Positions 33,637 through 45,427 are shown, counted from the first letter of the stretch. The stretch is DNA of 64,000 nt from Gambelia wislizenii (GCA_030847615.1 JAUMIR010000003.1:57087001-57151000); one strand, 5' to 3'. Numbers and translations: made by a program. Notes: generated by a model not told the origin, from the letters alone.

Positions 33637-34352
33637 CAGACCTGCACAACATGGTAATAGGTTGGGGCCAAAATTAAAATAGGCTAAACTTCTGAGGGCC
33701 ATACATACCTAGATTTTTAGCGACTCACTTTCCAAGTAAAGGCATAATTAATTAATCAATTAATTAAAATCAATAACAATAAAAATAAATTAATTAAGGT
33801 ATAATTACCTTCTCCTCCTCCTCCTCCTCCTCCTCCTCCTCCTCTTTCTCTCCTCAGGTGCCTTGCTTGCTCCACAGCACTCCTCTCCATTAATCTTCCC
33901 CAGGGGTGCTTGCTGGGGTGGCTGTGCCTCTATCCCCACCACCACAAAATCATCTCCTCACAGAGTGAGGAAATACAGAGGCTGCTTCAGCTTCTGGTGG
34001 CCAGGGGCTCAAGTGGCCTCTATGTTCCCTTGCCTTCATGGCCACTGCTAAATCAGCTCTTCATGGCTGTCTTACCTCAAGGTAAGAAGTTCCTCCCAAG
34101 CCATTCCTCCCAAGAGGTTCCTCCCAAGCATCCCCAACATCTCCAGCCGCATGTGGGGCACCAGTATGGGGCAGGTGCTTCCAGCCAAGCCACTCTCTGT
34201 TTCAGCCCTGCTTTTTAATTGGTTGTTTTGCCTTTATTTTAATTCAAATGTAAGATTGGCAGCCACTGTCGACCAATCAGAAGCTTTGTGGGCTGCATGA
34301 AATTCTTTGGAGAGCCACATGTGGCCCATGGGCTGTATGTTGTGCAGGCCTG
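33637..34352. mobile_element. hAT-like element with perfect 8-bp target duplication
   Basis: The ends are CAGACCTGCACAACATGG and ATGTTGTGCAGGCCTG. TTTTAAAC flanks both sides (33629-33636 and 34353-34360), and an 8-bp duplication is diagnostic of hAT. Inside are a CTC microsatellite (33812-33844) and no transposase. Two overlapping short plus-strand frames (33863-34218) have no family signature. Confidence 0.75.
33812..33844. repeat. CTC microsatellite
   Basis: About eleven CTC units inside the hAT-like element. Confidence 0.95.
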
Positions 34353-34360
34353 TTTTAAAC

Positions 34361-35164
34361 CATTTTAATCAGTTTTAATCTTTCTTTTTAACTTGTTAAA
34401 TTGTTCAATATGATTTAGTTTTTTAAAAATCATTTTATTTTTACATTGTTTAAACCAGTCAGGTTGCATTCATTGAACTGTTACCTGCCTTGACAGCCCC
34501 CACCTTTCAATACCACATATTTGACAATATTTAATAATTTGCCTGGCTGTGGCCCACCATGTATTTGGCAAGTAAACCATGGACTCCCCACATGCCAAGG
34601 CTGGAGTCACACACGACCTAGAAAGGGGACTTCCAAATTCCCTAAACAGGTCCTACCCAGGTCAGAGTTCTTCCAGGGAACACCTAGAGATGAGTCATTA
34701 ACTAATCCAATCAAGGATAGCTGAGCACTCAGTGATTGCAAAATGGGTTTTTCCTCTTGCTCTCTTGTCCACAGTAGAAAGTTGCCTGTGCCCATTCAAT
34801 CCCAAATGTCTCATCAATCAACCATTGTTAACACATCTGGAGAACCCTTTGTCCAGTCCAAAGAATCTCCAGTAGACATTGTATTCCACTCTAAATACCA
34901 CCCCTTCAAGGGAAATTTCGAATATAAATTCCACCCTAAAACACCACCAAAGGGTCCACAGTTCTTCATACCTCCATGCTGCCAGTTTGCTGTGTGACAC
35001 TCAGAACTATATTCTGAGCTCCTCCTGCTGTATGAATCTCTGCTGCTCTGATAGGTATAGTATAACCCACCAACCCCTCAATCTATTCCTCAATCCAAAT
35101 ACTTCCTACTTTCGTCAATAGCCTTGTGTGATTGCTTGAAGCTTAAGTGTTAGCATGAATGCTA
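34361..35164. other. No firm feature; possibly the body of an LTR
   Basis: Because the next segment looks like an LTR 3' end, part of this stretch may be the same LTR. No start is identified. Confidence 0.35.
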
Positions 35165-35272
35165 TTAAGATTACATTCCAATAAAGATCATTTTATTGCA
35201 GATTCTGGCTTGAGTCCATTAAGTGAGTACAGTACTGGTATACACTGGTGAAAAGATCCCCACAGTTATTCA
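35165..35272 (+). mobile_element. LTR 3'-end-like segment
   Basis: CCAATAAAGATCATTTTATTG followed by TACTGGTATACACTGGTG and AAAAGATCCCCACA matches, in inverse orientation, the segment beginning TGTGGGGATCTTTTCACC at 57899. Both show the AATAAA signal about 70 bp from a terminal CA. Confidence 0.5.
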
Positions 35273-35394
35273 ACCTTTCACATGCCAATTTGAGCTAAGT
35301 AAATTCTGCAAAGATTTGGACATCTGGAATTTCCACAAACCTCAGTAATTCAGGTAACAGAACACTTCCCTGTGATCTTTAGATAGAGGGTGAC

Positions 35395-38300
35395 ATATAG
35401 ATATTTAAATAAATAAATATTAAAACATTTAAACAGGCAATTAGATTAAACACATTAACCTAAATCAATTTTTAAAAGGCTGTTAACATATGATGGTGAT
35501 GGTGTTGGTGGTGATTATTATTACCATTACCACTACCACAATCCAATAGGACACACTCGTTAAAAGACATTCTACAATAGACAGTTAACACTCAAGAGGA
35601 CTGGCTAAACAGACCTCTTGCCACTTAGACTCAAACTGTCTATCCAAAAGATCACCTAAAACTACCCAACAAGGAAAGCATCACTCTGACCGTGAGCATC
35701 AGATTCTCAAGGCAGTGTTTCAGCATTCTGCATTTAAAGTGACTGTTTCTTGATTCTTTTATTGCTGTGCAGATAAATCTAGACTGGGAGGTTGCAGATA
35801 GCCTATATTTTTGTGGTTGAAGCAAATTCCTCCCAGAGGACCGGAGTGTGTGGGGAGGATTGTATGGGAGGAGGCGGTTCCGGAGATAAGTTGGATCCAA
35901 GCCATTTAGGGCTTTAAAGGTAATAACCAACACCTTATACTGGGCCCAGAAACTAATAGGCAGCCAGTGGAGAGATTTCAATACTAGAGTTATATGGTCT
36001 CTTCGAGATGTTCCCGAGACCGCTCTGGCTGCCATATTTTGTACCAACTGAAGTTTCCAGACCAAGCACAAGGGTAGCCCCATGTAGAGCGCATTGCAGA
36101 AATCTAGACAAGAGGTTACCAGCACGTGCACGACAGTTTCAAGGTCCCTTACTTCCAAGAAAGGGTGCATCTGGCGTATCAGCCAAAGCTGATAACAAGT
36201 GCTCCTGACCGTCGCATTCACTTGACTCGTCATCTGAAACAATGAATCAAGGAGTACCCCCAGACTGCAAACACAGTCCTTAACGGAGAGCGTGACCGCA
36301 TTCAGGATTGGAGGTTGCAACCCAACTCCTGGTTTCGGGGCCACTACCGTGAGCACCTCTGTTTTGTCTGGATTTAATCACAATCTGTTTCTCCTCATCC
36401 AGCCCATTACCGCTTTAAGACAGTCATTAAGAGGAGAGATGCCATTGGAATTCGAGGCCAATGATCGGAACAAGGAGAAATAGATCTGAGTGTCATCAGC
36501 GTACCGATAACACCCAGCCCCATAACTCCTAATAATCTTACCCAGCAGCTTCATACAGATGTTAAACAGCATCGGGGACAGGATGGCGCCCTGAGGAACA
36601 CCACAAGTAAGATCCTTTCTGCTGGAGCAGCTGTCCCCGAGCCGCACCCTCTGGGACCTGCCCGAGAGGAAGGACCGGAACCACTGGAGCGCAGTGCCTC
36701 CGATTCCTAACCCACTCAGGTGATCCAGGAGAATGCCATGATCTATCATATCGAAAGCCACTGAGAGGTCCAGAAGTACCAACAGGGACACATTACCCCT
36801 GTCGATGCTTAGACGCAGACAATCGGTCAGGGCAACCATGGCAGTCTCAACTCCAAATCCCATCCTGAAGCCAGTTTGAAATGGGTCTAGATAATCAGTT
36901 TCATCTAAGACCACTTGGAGTTGAAGAGCAACTGCCCTCTCGATCACTTTGCTCAAGAATGGTAACATAGAAACCAGCCTATAGTTGTTCATGTCCAGGG
37001 GGTCTAGGGAAGTTTTTTTCAGGAGCAGCCTAACCGCCGCTTCCTTTAAACAGGATGGAACACACCCTTCCCTGAGGGATGCATTGATGATGTCCTTAAG
37101 GAACACCATCATGGTACCCCCCCCCCCCGGATGGCCAGCCATGAAGGGCAAGGATCAAGAGGGCAGGTCATCTTCCTCACTCTACCAAGTAGCTTGTCCA
37201 CGTCCTCAGTACTCATGGATTGAAATTGATCCAGTAAACTTACATCAACGGAGTTGCTGGACACCTCGTCAATTGTTTCTGTCAAAATACTGGCATCTAA
37301 GTCGGCTCTTTTCCAAGAGATTTTATCTGCAAAGTATTTGTTAAATGCATCACAGCAGGCCGTTGTTAGGTTAAGCAATGGGTTCTGCGCAGGTATAACC
37401 CACGACATCTCCCTTACCACCCTGAACAGCTCTGTTGGATGGGCCTCTGCAGACACAATATGTGCAGAGGAGGGGATCTCTGTGCTGCACGTATTGCCTC
37501 TCGATAGGACTGAAGAAAGTTCCTATGTTGAGTCCTGTCGGATACGAGTCGAGTTTTCCACCAGTTGCACTCTAGTCGTTGTCCAACCCGCTTCATTTTC
37601 CTAAGCTCTGAAGTATACCATGCCTTACGGTTAGAAGCGGGTTGGAAAGGACACTTGGGAGCGATTGTGTCGATAGCCTTGGTAAGGTCGGTGTTCCAAG
37701 TATTAACCAAAGCTTTGACAGGGTCACTGGCGTTACCAACCATTAAACCCTCCAAGGCTTTCTGGAATTCTATTGGTTCCATTAGCCTTCGGGGGCAGAC
37801 CATTCTAATGGGTCCACCACCCCCGGTGGGGCGGGAAGAGACTCTTAGTTCAATTTTGACCAGGAAATAATCCGTCCATGACAATGCGGTGGTTTTAATA
37901 ACCGCCGCCCACGGATATTCCTGTTCCGTACTAAAGACCGCATCAAGAGTATGACCCGCACAATGTGTGGGCCCAATGAACAATTGGGATAGGCCCATGT
38001 TTGTCATGGTTTCCATGATCTCCCGAGCTGCACCTGTCAGATTTGTCAAGCTGGTCTTGAGTGGCATGTTGAAGTTGCCCAAAACTAAAAGTCTGGGCGA
38101 CTCCAACAGCAACTCTGAGACCAGCTGTGTCAGCTCAGTTAGGGAGTCTGCTAGACAACGGGGTGGTCGGTATACTAGCAGAATCCCCAAAGTATCCCTG
38201 GTCCTCAGGCTAAGGTACATACACTCAAAGTGGACTGTGCTTCGGACAGGTATCCTGGTCAAGGTCAAATTGTTCTTATAAACCAGAGCCACTCCGCCCC

Positions 38301-38650
38301 CCCACCCACTTCCCCTCTCCTGCTCACTGACAGAATACCCGGCTGGGAGGGCATGCACCCACGTGACAGCACTATCCTCTCCCAGCCAGGTTTCTGTGAA
38401 GCAAGTCAGGTCAGCATCCTCATCCAAGAGAAGATCGTAAATAATGTGAGTTTCATTCTTAACCGACCTGGCATTGCAGAGGAGCAAAGTAAGGTTCTGT
38501 GGAATGGTTGGTACGCTCTCCAATCCATTCCGGGAAACAGGGTGAACTGAAGGTGGGACAGCTAACAAACAGCGACCTCTTTACTTGTTCAAAAAACACT
38601 TGTACAAATACCATGTTTCCTATATTCCTGGAACCTACTGTCATGCTGTG
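35395..38650 (-). mobile_element. Long L2-like LINE (minus strand)
   Basis: About 3.2 kb, with endonuclease and reverse transcriptase coding on the minus strand from about 38568 to 35652. A 3' UTR ends in a TATTTATTTATTTAAATATC-type tail near 35400. The order and motifs fit the L2/CR1 group with a single catalytic ORF, and the close relative at 19985-21073 ends in the same manner. A tRNA-derived SINE lies immediately beyond the 5' end. Confidence 0.8.
35652..38568 (-). pseudogene. Endonuclease-reverse transcriptase of the L2-like LINE (decayed)
   Basis: From 38568 downward the endonuclease reads LLLCNARSVKNETH, CFTETWLGED, GWGGGVALVYK, LLVYRPPR and VLGNFNMP. The last should be GDFN, so a catalytic Asp is now Asn. 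SWTDYFLVKIE has Tyr where His is expected. A frameshift near 37440 and another at the C-run 37119-37128 lead into the RT: FQTGFRMGFGVETAM, LLDLSVAFDMIDH, CGVPQGAILSPMLF and an intact YADDTQIYFS. A TGA at about 36378 breaks the LNPDKTEVL region. The C-terminus (LVQNMAARAVSG, FKALNGLDPTYLRNRL) is open to 35652. The protein cannot be made intact. Confidence 0.88.
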
Positions 38651-38704
38651 TGGGTGAAAAAAATAAAAACACTGCCAGAACAGAAACCAAGTACCAGAGA
38701 AAAT

Positions 38705-38944
38705 GAAAGCCAGAGTGGTGTAGTGGTTTGGGTAGTGGACTAGGACTCTGGAGACAAGGGTTCAAATCCCTGCTTGGCTGTGGAAACCTACTGAGGGACC
38801 TTGGACAAGACACATTCTCTCTGTCTCAGAGGAAAACAATGGTAAACCTGGTCTGAACAAATTTTGCCAGTAAAACCCAGTGATAGGATTGCCTTAGCAT
38901 TGCCATAAGTCTGACATAACTCGAAGGCACAAATTAACAACAAG
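38705..38944 (+). mobile_element. tRNA-derived SINE
   Basis: Pol III box A-like TGGTGTAGTGG (38716-38726) and box B GGTTCAAATCC (38759-38769) are in the right order and spacing. They are followed by a SINE body (GGACCTTGGACAAG, CTGAACAAATTTTGCCAG, CATAAGTCTGACATAACTCG) and an AACAACAA tail. The same family occurs at 56217-56463 (minus) and 63730-63945. The body shows that this is a SINE and not a functional tRNA gene. Confidence 0.88.
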
Positions 38945-39139
38945 ATATTCAATTATTGTGTCATAAGTGAATGCTACTTTGCCCTATCTTTCAGAAATTA
39001 GCTGATGATTCTTCTATGAGTATTGGATAGATAGGAAGACAAGGGGGAAAAAACCAAATTGTTCAGATATCTTCAGCAGGTTAATGTTTCCGTGGATCCA
39101 TAGTTCAACTGGGAGCTGTTAAATGTTCACTCAAGGACA

Positions 39140-39330
39140 TGCACAGACCACAATAATACTTAATAATAATAATAATACTTATTTATTACCTGCCTCTCTC
39201 CTCAGAATCGGGGCGGGGTACAACATCACACAGTACAGTATACAGTAAATTCAATATAATATATTACAAAGCAATTTTTAATACAATACATTTCAGAGTA
39301 CAGTACATTCAATACAGACAATTGTACAAT
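39140..39330 (-). mobile_element. LINE-like 3' tail
   Basis: TTATTTATTACCTGCCTCTC...GGGGCGGGGTACAAC after a TAATAATAAT run is the inverse of a LINE/SINE 3' end with an (ATT)n tail. The rest has repeated ACAGTACA words. Confidence 0.45.
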
Positions 39331-39646
39331 GTGAGTGCCAGTAGATGGCACAAGTAACTTGGAAGTGATGGCAGGGTCAGTGATCAATGAACAAGATCAT
39401 AACACAAAGATGGAATTCCATATGGTGATAGCCTCAGAAATAAACACACCAGACAATGAAACCCAGTTTGATTGATTTATAATGTATTAGCCTGAATCCT
39501 ATTGGTAGTCCCAGTTTGAGCAGACTCACTGAATTAATTTTCAACACATGTAAATTCTATTGATTCAACGAGTCTACTCTCCTTTGGAATAACAATAGGA
39601 TTCAGGCCATTTAACTTTGTATGAATCTGTTTGCATTCATAATAGA

Positions 39647-39649
<3 letters not shown>

Positions 39650-39677
<28 letters not shown>

Positions 39678-39678
39678 A
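39650..39678. repeat. CT microsatellite
   Basis: About fourteen CT units. The Arg/Glu repeat in the minus-strand frame is a translation of it. Confidence 0.95.
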
Positions 39679-40102
39679 GACACAAGCACACAGAATATTT
39701 GTCTCAGACTTTTCAGTAAAGTTTTTTTCTCCAAGTTAAGACATTATTGTAAAATGCTTCCAATAAGTATAGCAGCCCATGCTTGTAACCTTCATTTCCA
39801 GCTATTTTACCAGTTTCACAATTTAATTACTAGAAATTTCTTGTACTCACCCTTTTAAACTTTTGTATTTCACTATGAACCTCTTGAAGAGCCTGGTAAG
39901 CTTATGACATTAGCATTGTCTTTCTAGAAAATGAATGCACTGTCTCTATAGAATGCTTTGTTCATTTTAAAATTAAAATGTAATTTCCCTTTTCCCAGGT
40001 TCATTTATTTAGAACCATTAGAATATATTTTGGAGTGGCTGGGGAGAACTTTCTTAAGACATGGTGTGCTAGGATGGAGGCTCTTAGAAATAAACACTAG
40101 GC

Positions 40103-40678
40103 AATAGGAGTATAGTGTCTAGATCAAGTGAAGTAATAGTGCCACTCTATTCTGCTTTAGTCAGACCTCACCTGGAATACTGTGTCCAGTTATGGCCGCC
40201 ACAATTCAGGAAGGATATGAACAAGCTGGAACATATCCAGAGGAGGGCAACCAAAACGGTGAAAAGTCTGGAAGCCATGACCTATGCAGAGCAGCTTAGG
40301 GAGTTGGGTATCTTTAGCCTGTGAAAGAGAAGGTTAAGAGGGGATATGATAGCCATGTTTAAATATTTGAAGGGATGCCATACTGAGGAAGGAGCAAGCT
40401 TGTTTTCTGCAGCTCTGGAAACTAGAACATGGAGCAATGGACTCAAACTGCAGGAAGAGATTCCACCTAAACATTAGGAAGAACTTCTTGACAGTAAGAG
40501 GTGTTTGGCAATGGAATGCACTGCCTCGGAGTGTGGTGGAGTCTCCTTCTTTGGAGGTTTTAAAATAGAGTCTGGATGGCCATCTGTTGGGAATGCTTTG
40601 ATTATTTATTCCTGCATGGCAGGGGGTTGGATTGGATGGCCCTTGTGGTCTCTTCCAGCTCTATGATTCTATGATTCT
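40103..40678 (+). pseudogene. CR1 LINE 3' end with RT C-terminus
   Basis: The frame gives [49 protein letters not shown] and LRELGIFSL, ended by a TGA at about 40322. Degenerate coding continues, then the CR1 3' end (CAGGGGGTTGGATTGGATGG, CTCTTCCAGCTC) and TATGATTCTATGATTCT. It is 5' truncated. Confidence 0.85.
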
Positions 40679-40689
40679 GTATCAGGTAT

Positions 40690-41630
40690 AGGCATCAGAA
40701 CTGCTGTGCTTTAGTTTCATGATAACCCACATTTGAACAAAAAAAGATGATATGTATTGATGCAAATTAGAGTAATATCACCCAGTGTCACCCAGTGAAT
40801 TCTATATGGTAGCATAAATGTAAAGCTTATATCACTGAAGCATCTCACCTTGGAAATATATCAGGATTTCTAAATAAGGCAATACACATTTACAATGTGC
40901 TGGTTTCACAAACTGTAACAAGAGACTATATCCTTCGACTTCACAGGAGATTATTGATTAGAATTACCTGTAAGCATCATGCTTCTTCATATTAACAATT
41001 TAACATGATTCATAAACAAAGACAATTGAGATTACATTTGCCATGCTTCTCGTACAGTGAAATATGAGCTAATAACTTGTGAATACAAGGTATGTGGGTT
41101 ATGTCATAATATGTGTTGAATGGATCTGTTTAGTGTTTGGCAGGTGGTGAAAGGAGCTGAGTGGTTACCTCATCATGTGGTTGTCATGATGAGCTCACAA
41201 AAGGTCCTGAACCTGGACTGTGAGAGATGTCAGATGGAGTATGTGTGCTCTAAATAAAACTAAGGAAAGGAAAGCAAAAAAGCCTCTTTTACACAACTGT
41301 CATATGATAAGGCCTAGCTTCTAAAAATGTCCAGTTCAGACTTGTCAGTCTCTGGCCTCAGCAATAGGGAGAGTAAATAGTTTTAGGTTCACGGAGGCAC
41401 TTATAAACTGAAATCTTCAAGTGACTGCATCCAGGGGTAAGTCAGGCTATTTTTAAACCAGGGATTTACAGTAATGCTTTTAAGGATGTGTGTTTGTGTC
41501 AAGTGTATTGCTTCCATTGTGAAACAAACAACATACATTTCTCTTCCCTCCCTACACCACCCTGTTTTTACAATCTCTGCTGTATCTCTGGTGTCTTAGA
41601 GAAAACAAAATAAAATAAAACTATGCCAGC
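40690..41630. other. No recognisable feature
   Basis: No supported gene or repeat end. Confidence 0.4.
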
Positions 41631-41631
41631 C

Positions 41632-41705
41632 TAGGAAGGAAGGAAGGAAGGAAGGAAGGAAGGAAGGAAGGAAGGAAGGAAGGAAGGCAGTCAGTCAGTC
41701 AGTCT
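41632..41705. repeat. GGAA microsatellite passing into CAGT repeat
   Basis: About thirteen GGAA units, then three to four CAGT units. Confidence 0.95.
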
Positions 41706-41910
41706 AAGAATTTTTTACATTTTAAGTTTATTTTACCATAGGGCCATCTGACCATAGGAATAAGATGGAGTGTGCTTCTGCTGACACAATAGTAATTATT
41801 TGGATGGTTCCTTTCTTCCAAAATGCATTGCTCACAAAGAACACGGAATTAGAAAATTATAATTAAAAAAAATCAGAGCTTGGAATGTTACTTTAGGTGG
41901 TGTTTAAATG

Positions 41911-42770
41911 CTTCTCAAAGTGTTGGCCCATGGACCAGTGCTAGTTTGCTAGCCATTGAATGCTGGTCCACAGGAAGACTCCAGGAAAGTAAGAAAGAGT
42001 TTGTCCAGAAAGCAACTAGTTACCAGCAAAGTATAAACAGCACTAGTCTGGGAAGGTAACCAACTGTTAATTAGCTCACAGGAATGCAAACACAGACAAA
42101 GATCCAGCAACACAGTCCAAAAAGTCAGAGGTTTACAGCAGTCAGTCAGCGTGGGTCCAAGACAGTCTGTGGGTCAACAGGAGCAGGCAGCAGAGTAGTC
42201 AGGGACAGTCCAAGGTCTAAGCATGAGTCAAGGTAACAGGAATCCAGGTACCGAAGTCAGCAGGAAGCTTTCACCAGGAAGATCAGGTGATCTCTGACAA
42301 AGCCTCCATGGCTTCCCCCAGCATATATAAAGCAATTAAAGCTTGTCAGGTGTTTCTTAATGAGCAGGTTTTTCTCATAAAGTCTCAGAGATTTCTTTTG
42401 AGCTTCCTTTTGAGCTCGCTGCTGGGTGTACAATGGTGGAGGTAAGCCCCTATCTTCTTCCTTGTCCTATCTAAATTGGCAGGACTCTGCTAGGACTGAT
42501 ACCAACCCACTTGGACCAGGCTCTTCCTCTGCTTGAGTCTCTAGGCTTCCAGGGTTCCCTGCTGGCACAGGTGTAGATAAACCTGTGCCAGGGTCCCTAG
42601 GGCCATTCCGTGCCATGTCCTCCTCCTTCTCTGACTCTATACCCTCATCAGGCTCTCAGGGCATGACACAGTTTAACCAATAAGCACAAATATAATCCTG
42701 GTCTCTGGGCCATTTGGGGAAAACTCTGTCAGTTCACCATTTCAGATTGCTTAAGAAGCATTGGTCTAAA
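41911..42770. mobile_element. hAT-like MITE split by a solo LTR
   Basis: The left part (41911-42001) begins ATGCTTCTCAAAGTGTTGG and shares CCATGGACCAGTGCTAG and CCAGGAAAGTAAGAAAGA with the copy at 4795. The right part (42669-42770) ends GATTGCTTAAGAAGCATTGG, the inverse end. An LTR separates the halves. Confidence 0.6.
42002..42668 (-). mobile_element. Solo LTR inserted in the hAT-like element
   Basis: On the plus strand it starts TGTCCAGAAAGC and ends GGGCATGACA. The flanks are GAGTT and CAGTT, a 5-bp duplication with one mismatch. The minus strand therefore begins TGTCATGCCC, and a TATATA motif lies near 42322-42328. Orientation is inferred from the beginning sequence. No internal viral genes are present. 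Related text is found at 2280-2940 and 44490-44840. Confidence 0.55.
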
Positions 42771-43436
42771 CTCAATTGTCACTTGCAACTAGAGTAGATT
42801 AACCGAATCACTGTTGATTTACTAACCTTTCATTGATTCATCAAGTTTATTCTAGCTCACTCTTACAGAATTGTGAGACCAACAATTTGTTATGAACACA
42901 TTCCTCAAGCAAACAAATGATGTCACTGGATGGCCAATACAGAAGTCAATCAACTATATAATTGGAAGCAGAAGATGGAGAAGCTTTATTCTCTCTGCAA
43001 AAATGAGACCAAGAGTGGATTGTTGCACAGACCATGAACTGGTAATATCAATAATTAGAATAAAATTAAAGAAGACCATTAAATCAATCTTAGTGGCATA
43101 ACACAATCTAAAGAATATTCCTGCAGAATTTAAAGACTTGGTAAAGAACAAATTTACATTACTGCACTTAAGCAGCTGTGAAATAGAACTGTTGACCATT
43201 TATCAAAGAAAGTATCAGGGAATTATTATCAGGGAAGAATGCAAAAAAGACCCTATGCTGTTGCTAAAAGTCCACCTGACTTAAAAGAACAACAACAGGG
43301 AAATGAGCACTATCTAACTGGGAATACTGTAAGCACCAATATTATATAAAAGTATAATACAGTATTTACAGTATAATGATAAAACAATGCGGCCATATAT
43401 AACCGTGCTCAGTGAGCTTCCACCCAATTATAATCA
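42771..43436. other. Degenerate sequence; possible LINE text
   Basis: The frame 42892-43101 contains RVDCCTDHELVISIIRIKLKK, which resembles the end of a LINE endonuclease (the S/T-D-H motif). It is preceded by NDVTGWPIQKSINYIIGSRRW. Homology is too short to name a family. Confidence 0.4.
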
Positions 43437-43485
43437 GTCAGTCAGTCAGTCTGTCTGCCTGCCTGCCTGCCTGCCTGCCTGCCTA
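43437..43485. repeat. CAGT then CTGC microsatellite
   Basis: Three to four CAGT units followed by about seven CTGC units. Confidence 0.95.
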
Positions 43486-43929
43486 TAATGCCCAGTTCAG
43501 CCCAGGAATTGATGAGCCATTTGATCGTCATTGCCTACACCATCTACTATTCTCTTGGCCTGTAGGGACCTGGATGTCAGCTCAAACATTTCAAGAACTT
43601 CTTCACATTCATTTTCAGCACAATATTGTAAAACATAGCAAATTACACTGATAGAAAGATCAAAAATAGTGAAAAACAAAGCAATTCTACAGTTATATTT
43701 CACAAGGCCAATTTGCTTCCAAAATTTAAGTTTTGTTACTAATATACCCACGCATGCATCTTCCTCAATCTACACCTGAAATTTAAATATCAAATTCAGA
43801 ATTCAGACATATATAACCCAACATTACGAGTTTGCAGACCTTGTTCTTGGCAAAATTGTTTCTTCAGTTTTGTGAGGCCTTTTGGTGATGGCTTGTTTGT
43901 ATTATTACTGTTTTTTTTTTTTTTAATTA

Positions 43930-44430
43930 TTACTGTGCATGCTCTGGTAACCTCAAGGCTGGACCTCTGCAATGCACTGTGCCTCTGTACCTAGTTTGGA
44001 AACTTCAATTAGTGCAAAATATGGTGCCTAGATTGGTTACTGGTGTATCTAGGAGTGATTGTATTACACCTTTATTAAAATCACTCCAGTGGTTGCCAGT
44101 TAGTTTCCAGGCAAAGTACAAAGTGAAGTCAAAGGCTTTCATGGCTGGTATCCATAGATTTTCCTTGGTTTTTTTCCAGGCTGTGAGGCTGTGTTCTGGA
44201 ATAGTTTCTTTCTGACGTTTTGCCTGCATCTGTGGCTGGCATCTTCAGAGAAGGTCTGATGATGCCAGCCACAGATGCGGGCGAAACGTCAGAAAGAAAC
44301 TATTCCAGAACACGGCCTCACAGCCTGGAAAAAAACCAAGGAAAATCTAAAGTACAAAGTGTTGGTTGCTACCTTTAAATCCCTACATAGTTTGGATCCA
44401 GGTGTCCTGTGCTCCAGTGAGCAAGTTGCC
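43930..44430 (+). pseudogene. L2-like LINE RT C-terminus, split by a foldback element
   Basis: The frame gives PLYLVWKLQLVQNMVPRLVT, LLKSLQWLPVSFQAKYKV, then after the insertion YKVLVATFKSLHSLDPG. These are the conserved C-terminal segments seen at 20362-20745. The insertion (44126-44348) lies between the two copies of AAAGTACAAAGTG. Confidence 0.8.
44126..44348. mobile_element. Foldback element with 88-bp arms and 13-bp target duplication
   Basis: AAAGTACAAAGTG flanks both sides (44113-44125 and 44349-44361). Inside, 44156-44243 and 44261-44348 are inverted copies of 88 bp that match at 85 positions, with a 17-bp loop. All three differences are T in the left arm against C in the right (T/C transitions), at least some of which fit CpG decay. 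About 30 bp at the left end (AAGTCAAAGGCTTTCATGG...) lie outside the palindrome. The words GCCAGCCACAGATGCGGGCG and AAACGTCAG belong to a common reptile repeat whose formal name I do not recall. The small frames on both strands are palindrome translation. Confidence 0.85.
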
Positions 44431-44489
44431 CAGGACAAGGGGGTTGGAGTGCAAGTGCTGACGAGTGGTTAATTCAGTCCAGGTCAGTC

Positions 44490-44840
44490 AGAGGTTATCC
44501 AAGCAAGATGATGGGAGAAACAAGGGTGTGTTCATCAGCCAGTCTTGAAGATGATACAGTAAGTCAGTAGTCCAAATAAACAAAGCCAGCAAGGAGCAAA
44601 ACAGAGTCATCAAAATGTAGCCAGTCCAAGGTAATGAACACAGGAATGCCGGAGAGTAATTGCCAACAAGACAAGACAGTTGTTAGCCATAAAGCTGCAA
44701 GGGAACTGCTGGAAGATTTATGGGCAGCTCTCTCAAGGCCACAGGTGCCTAATTAGGTCAGCATCTATTATTTAACAGCTGCTGGGATTGGCGTTTATCT
44801 CTTTGTCATTCAGCAAAGATGGGGTCATGTCTTCAGTATC
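44490..44840. mobile_element. LTR-like interspersed repeat (low confidence)
   Basis: It shares style and words (AGTCAGTAGTCCAA, CCAGTCCAAGG, GCTGGAAGATTTATGG) with 2280-2940 and 42002-42668. No ends are fixed. Confidence 0.3.
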
Positions 44841-45189
44841 TTCAGTGTCTTCAACCTCTGCAATCTCCTGTTGGGGAGGAGGGACCCCTACTGCCTTCAG
44901 CTCTTCAGACTCAGAGAGACCTTCATTATTAGGAACATAAGATTTCTGGCAAGCTGTCCCCATCTGAATCATCCAGGGGATAAGATGTGACATCAGATTA
45001 CCTAGGGGATTGCCTTCTCATGTATAATCTGTTCCATATACTCAGGTCTTCTGGGGAACACTTATTTCAGTCAGCCAGGACTAGGCTGGCAACTGTGTTA
45101 CCCAAATAGGTGGGGGTTGGGTGGGTCTGTGGGAGCCCACATGTGATCTCAGAACTATATTATGGGGAATTATGATTAGCTCAAATGGA
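44841..45189. other. No firm feature
   Basis: It may continue the preceding LTR-like repeat. No gene is seen. Confidence 0.35.
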
Positions 45190-45426
45190 ATGCTGTGAGA
45201 AACAGGTACCTTCAGGATCTTTTAAACTGTTTATACCAGTTCTCACTGCAGAGAACTCCAGGCTAAAGTAAAATAAATGATTTTTATTGGAAAATAACAC
45301 AGAAAGCATTCACATATGCAACACATGCTCACAAGAACCACACAAGGCTATCAAAGAATTTAAGGCAGAAAGGTTGGATAGAGGAATAGATTTGGGAGAT
45401 ATACAGAGGGGCAGGGTATAAATAAA

Positions 45427-45427
<1 letters not shown>

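Noticed and set aside
33863..34218. Two overlapping plus-strand frames within the hAT-like element as a transposase remnant
   Set aside because: No hAT transposase motif (such as the dimerisation region) is recognisable.
37254..38550. Plus-strand frames of about 100 residues
   Set aside because: They are shadows of the L2-like endonuclease on the minus strand.
38705..38780. tRNA gene
   Set aside because: Box A and B are present, but no cloverleaf with proper acceptor stem was seen and the SINE body follows directly.
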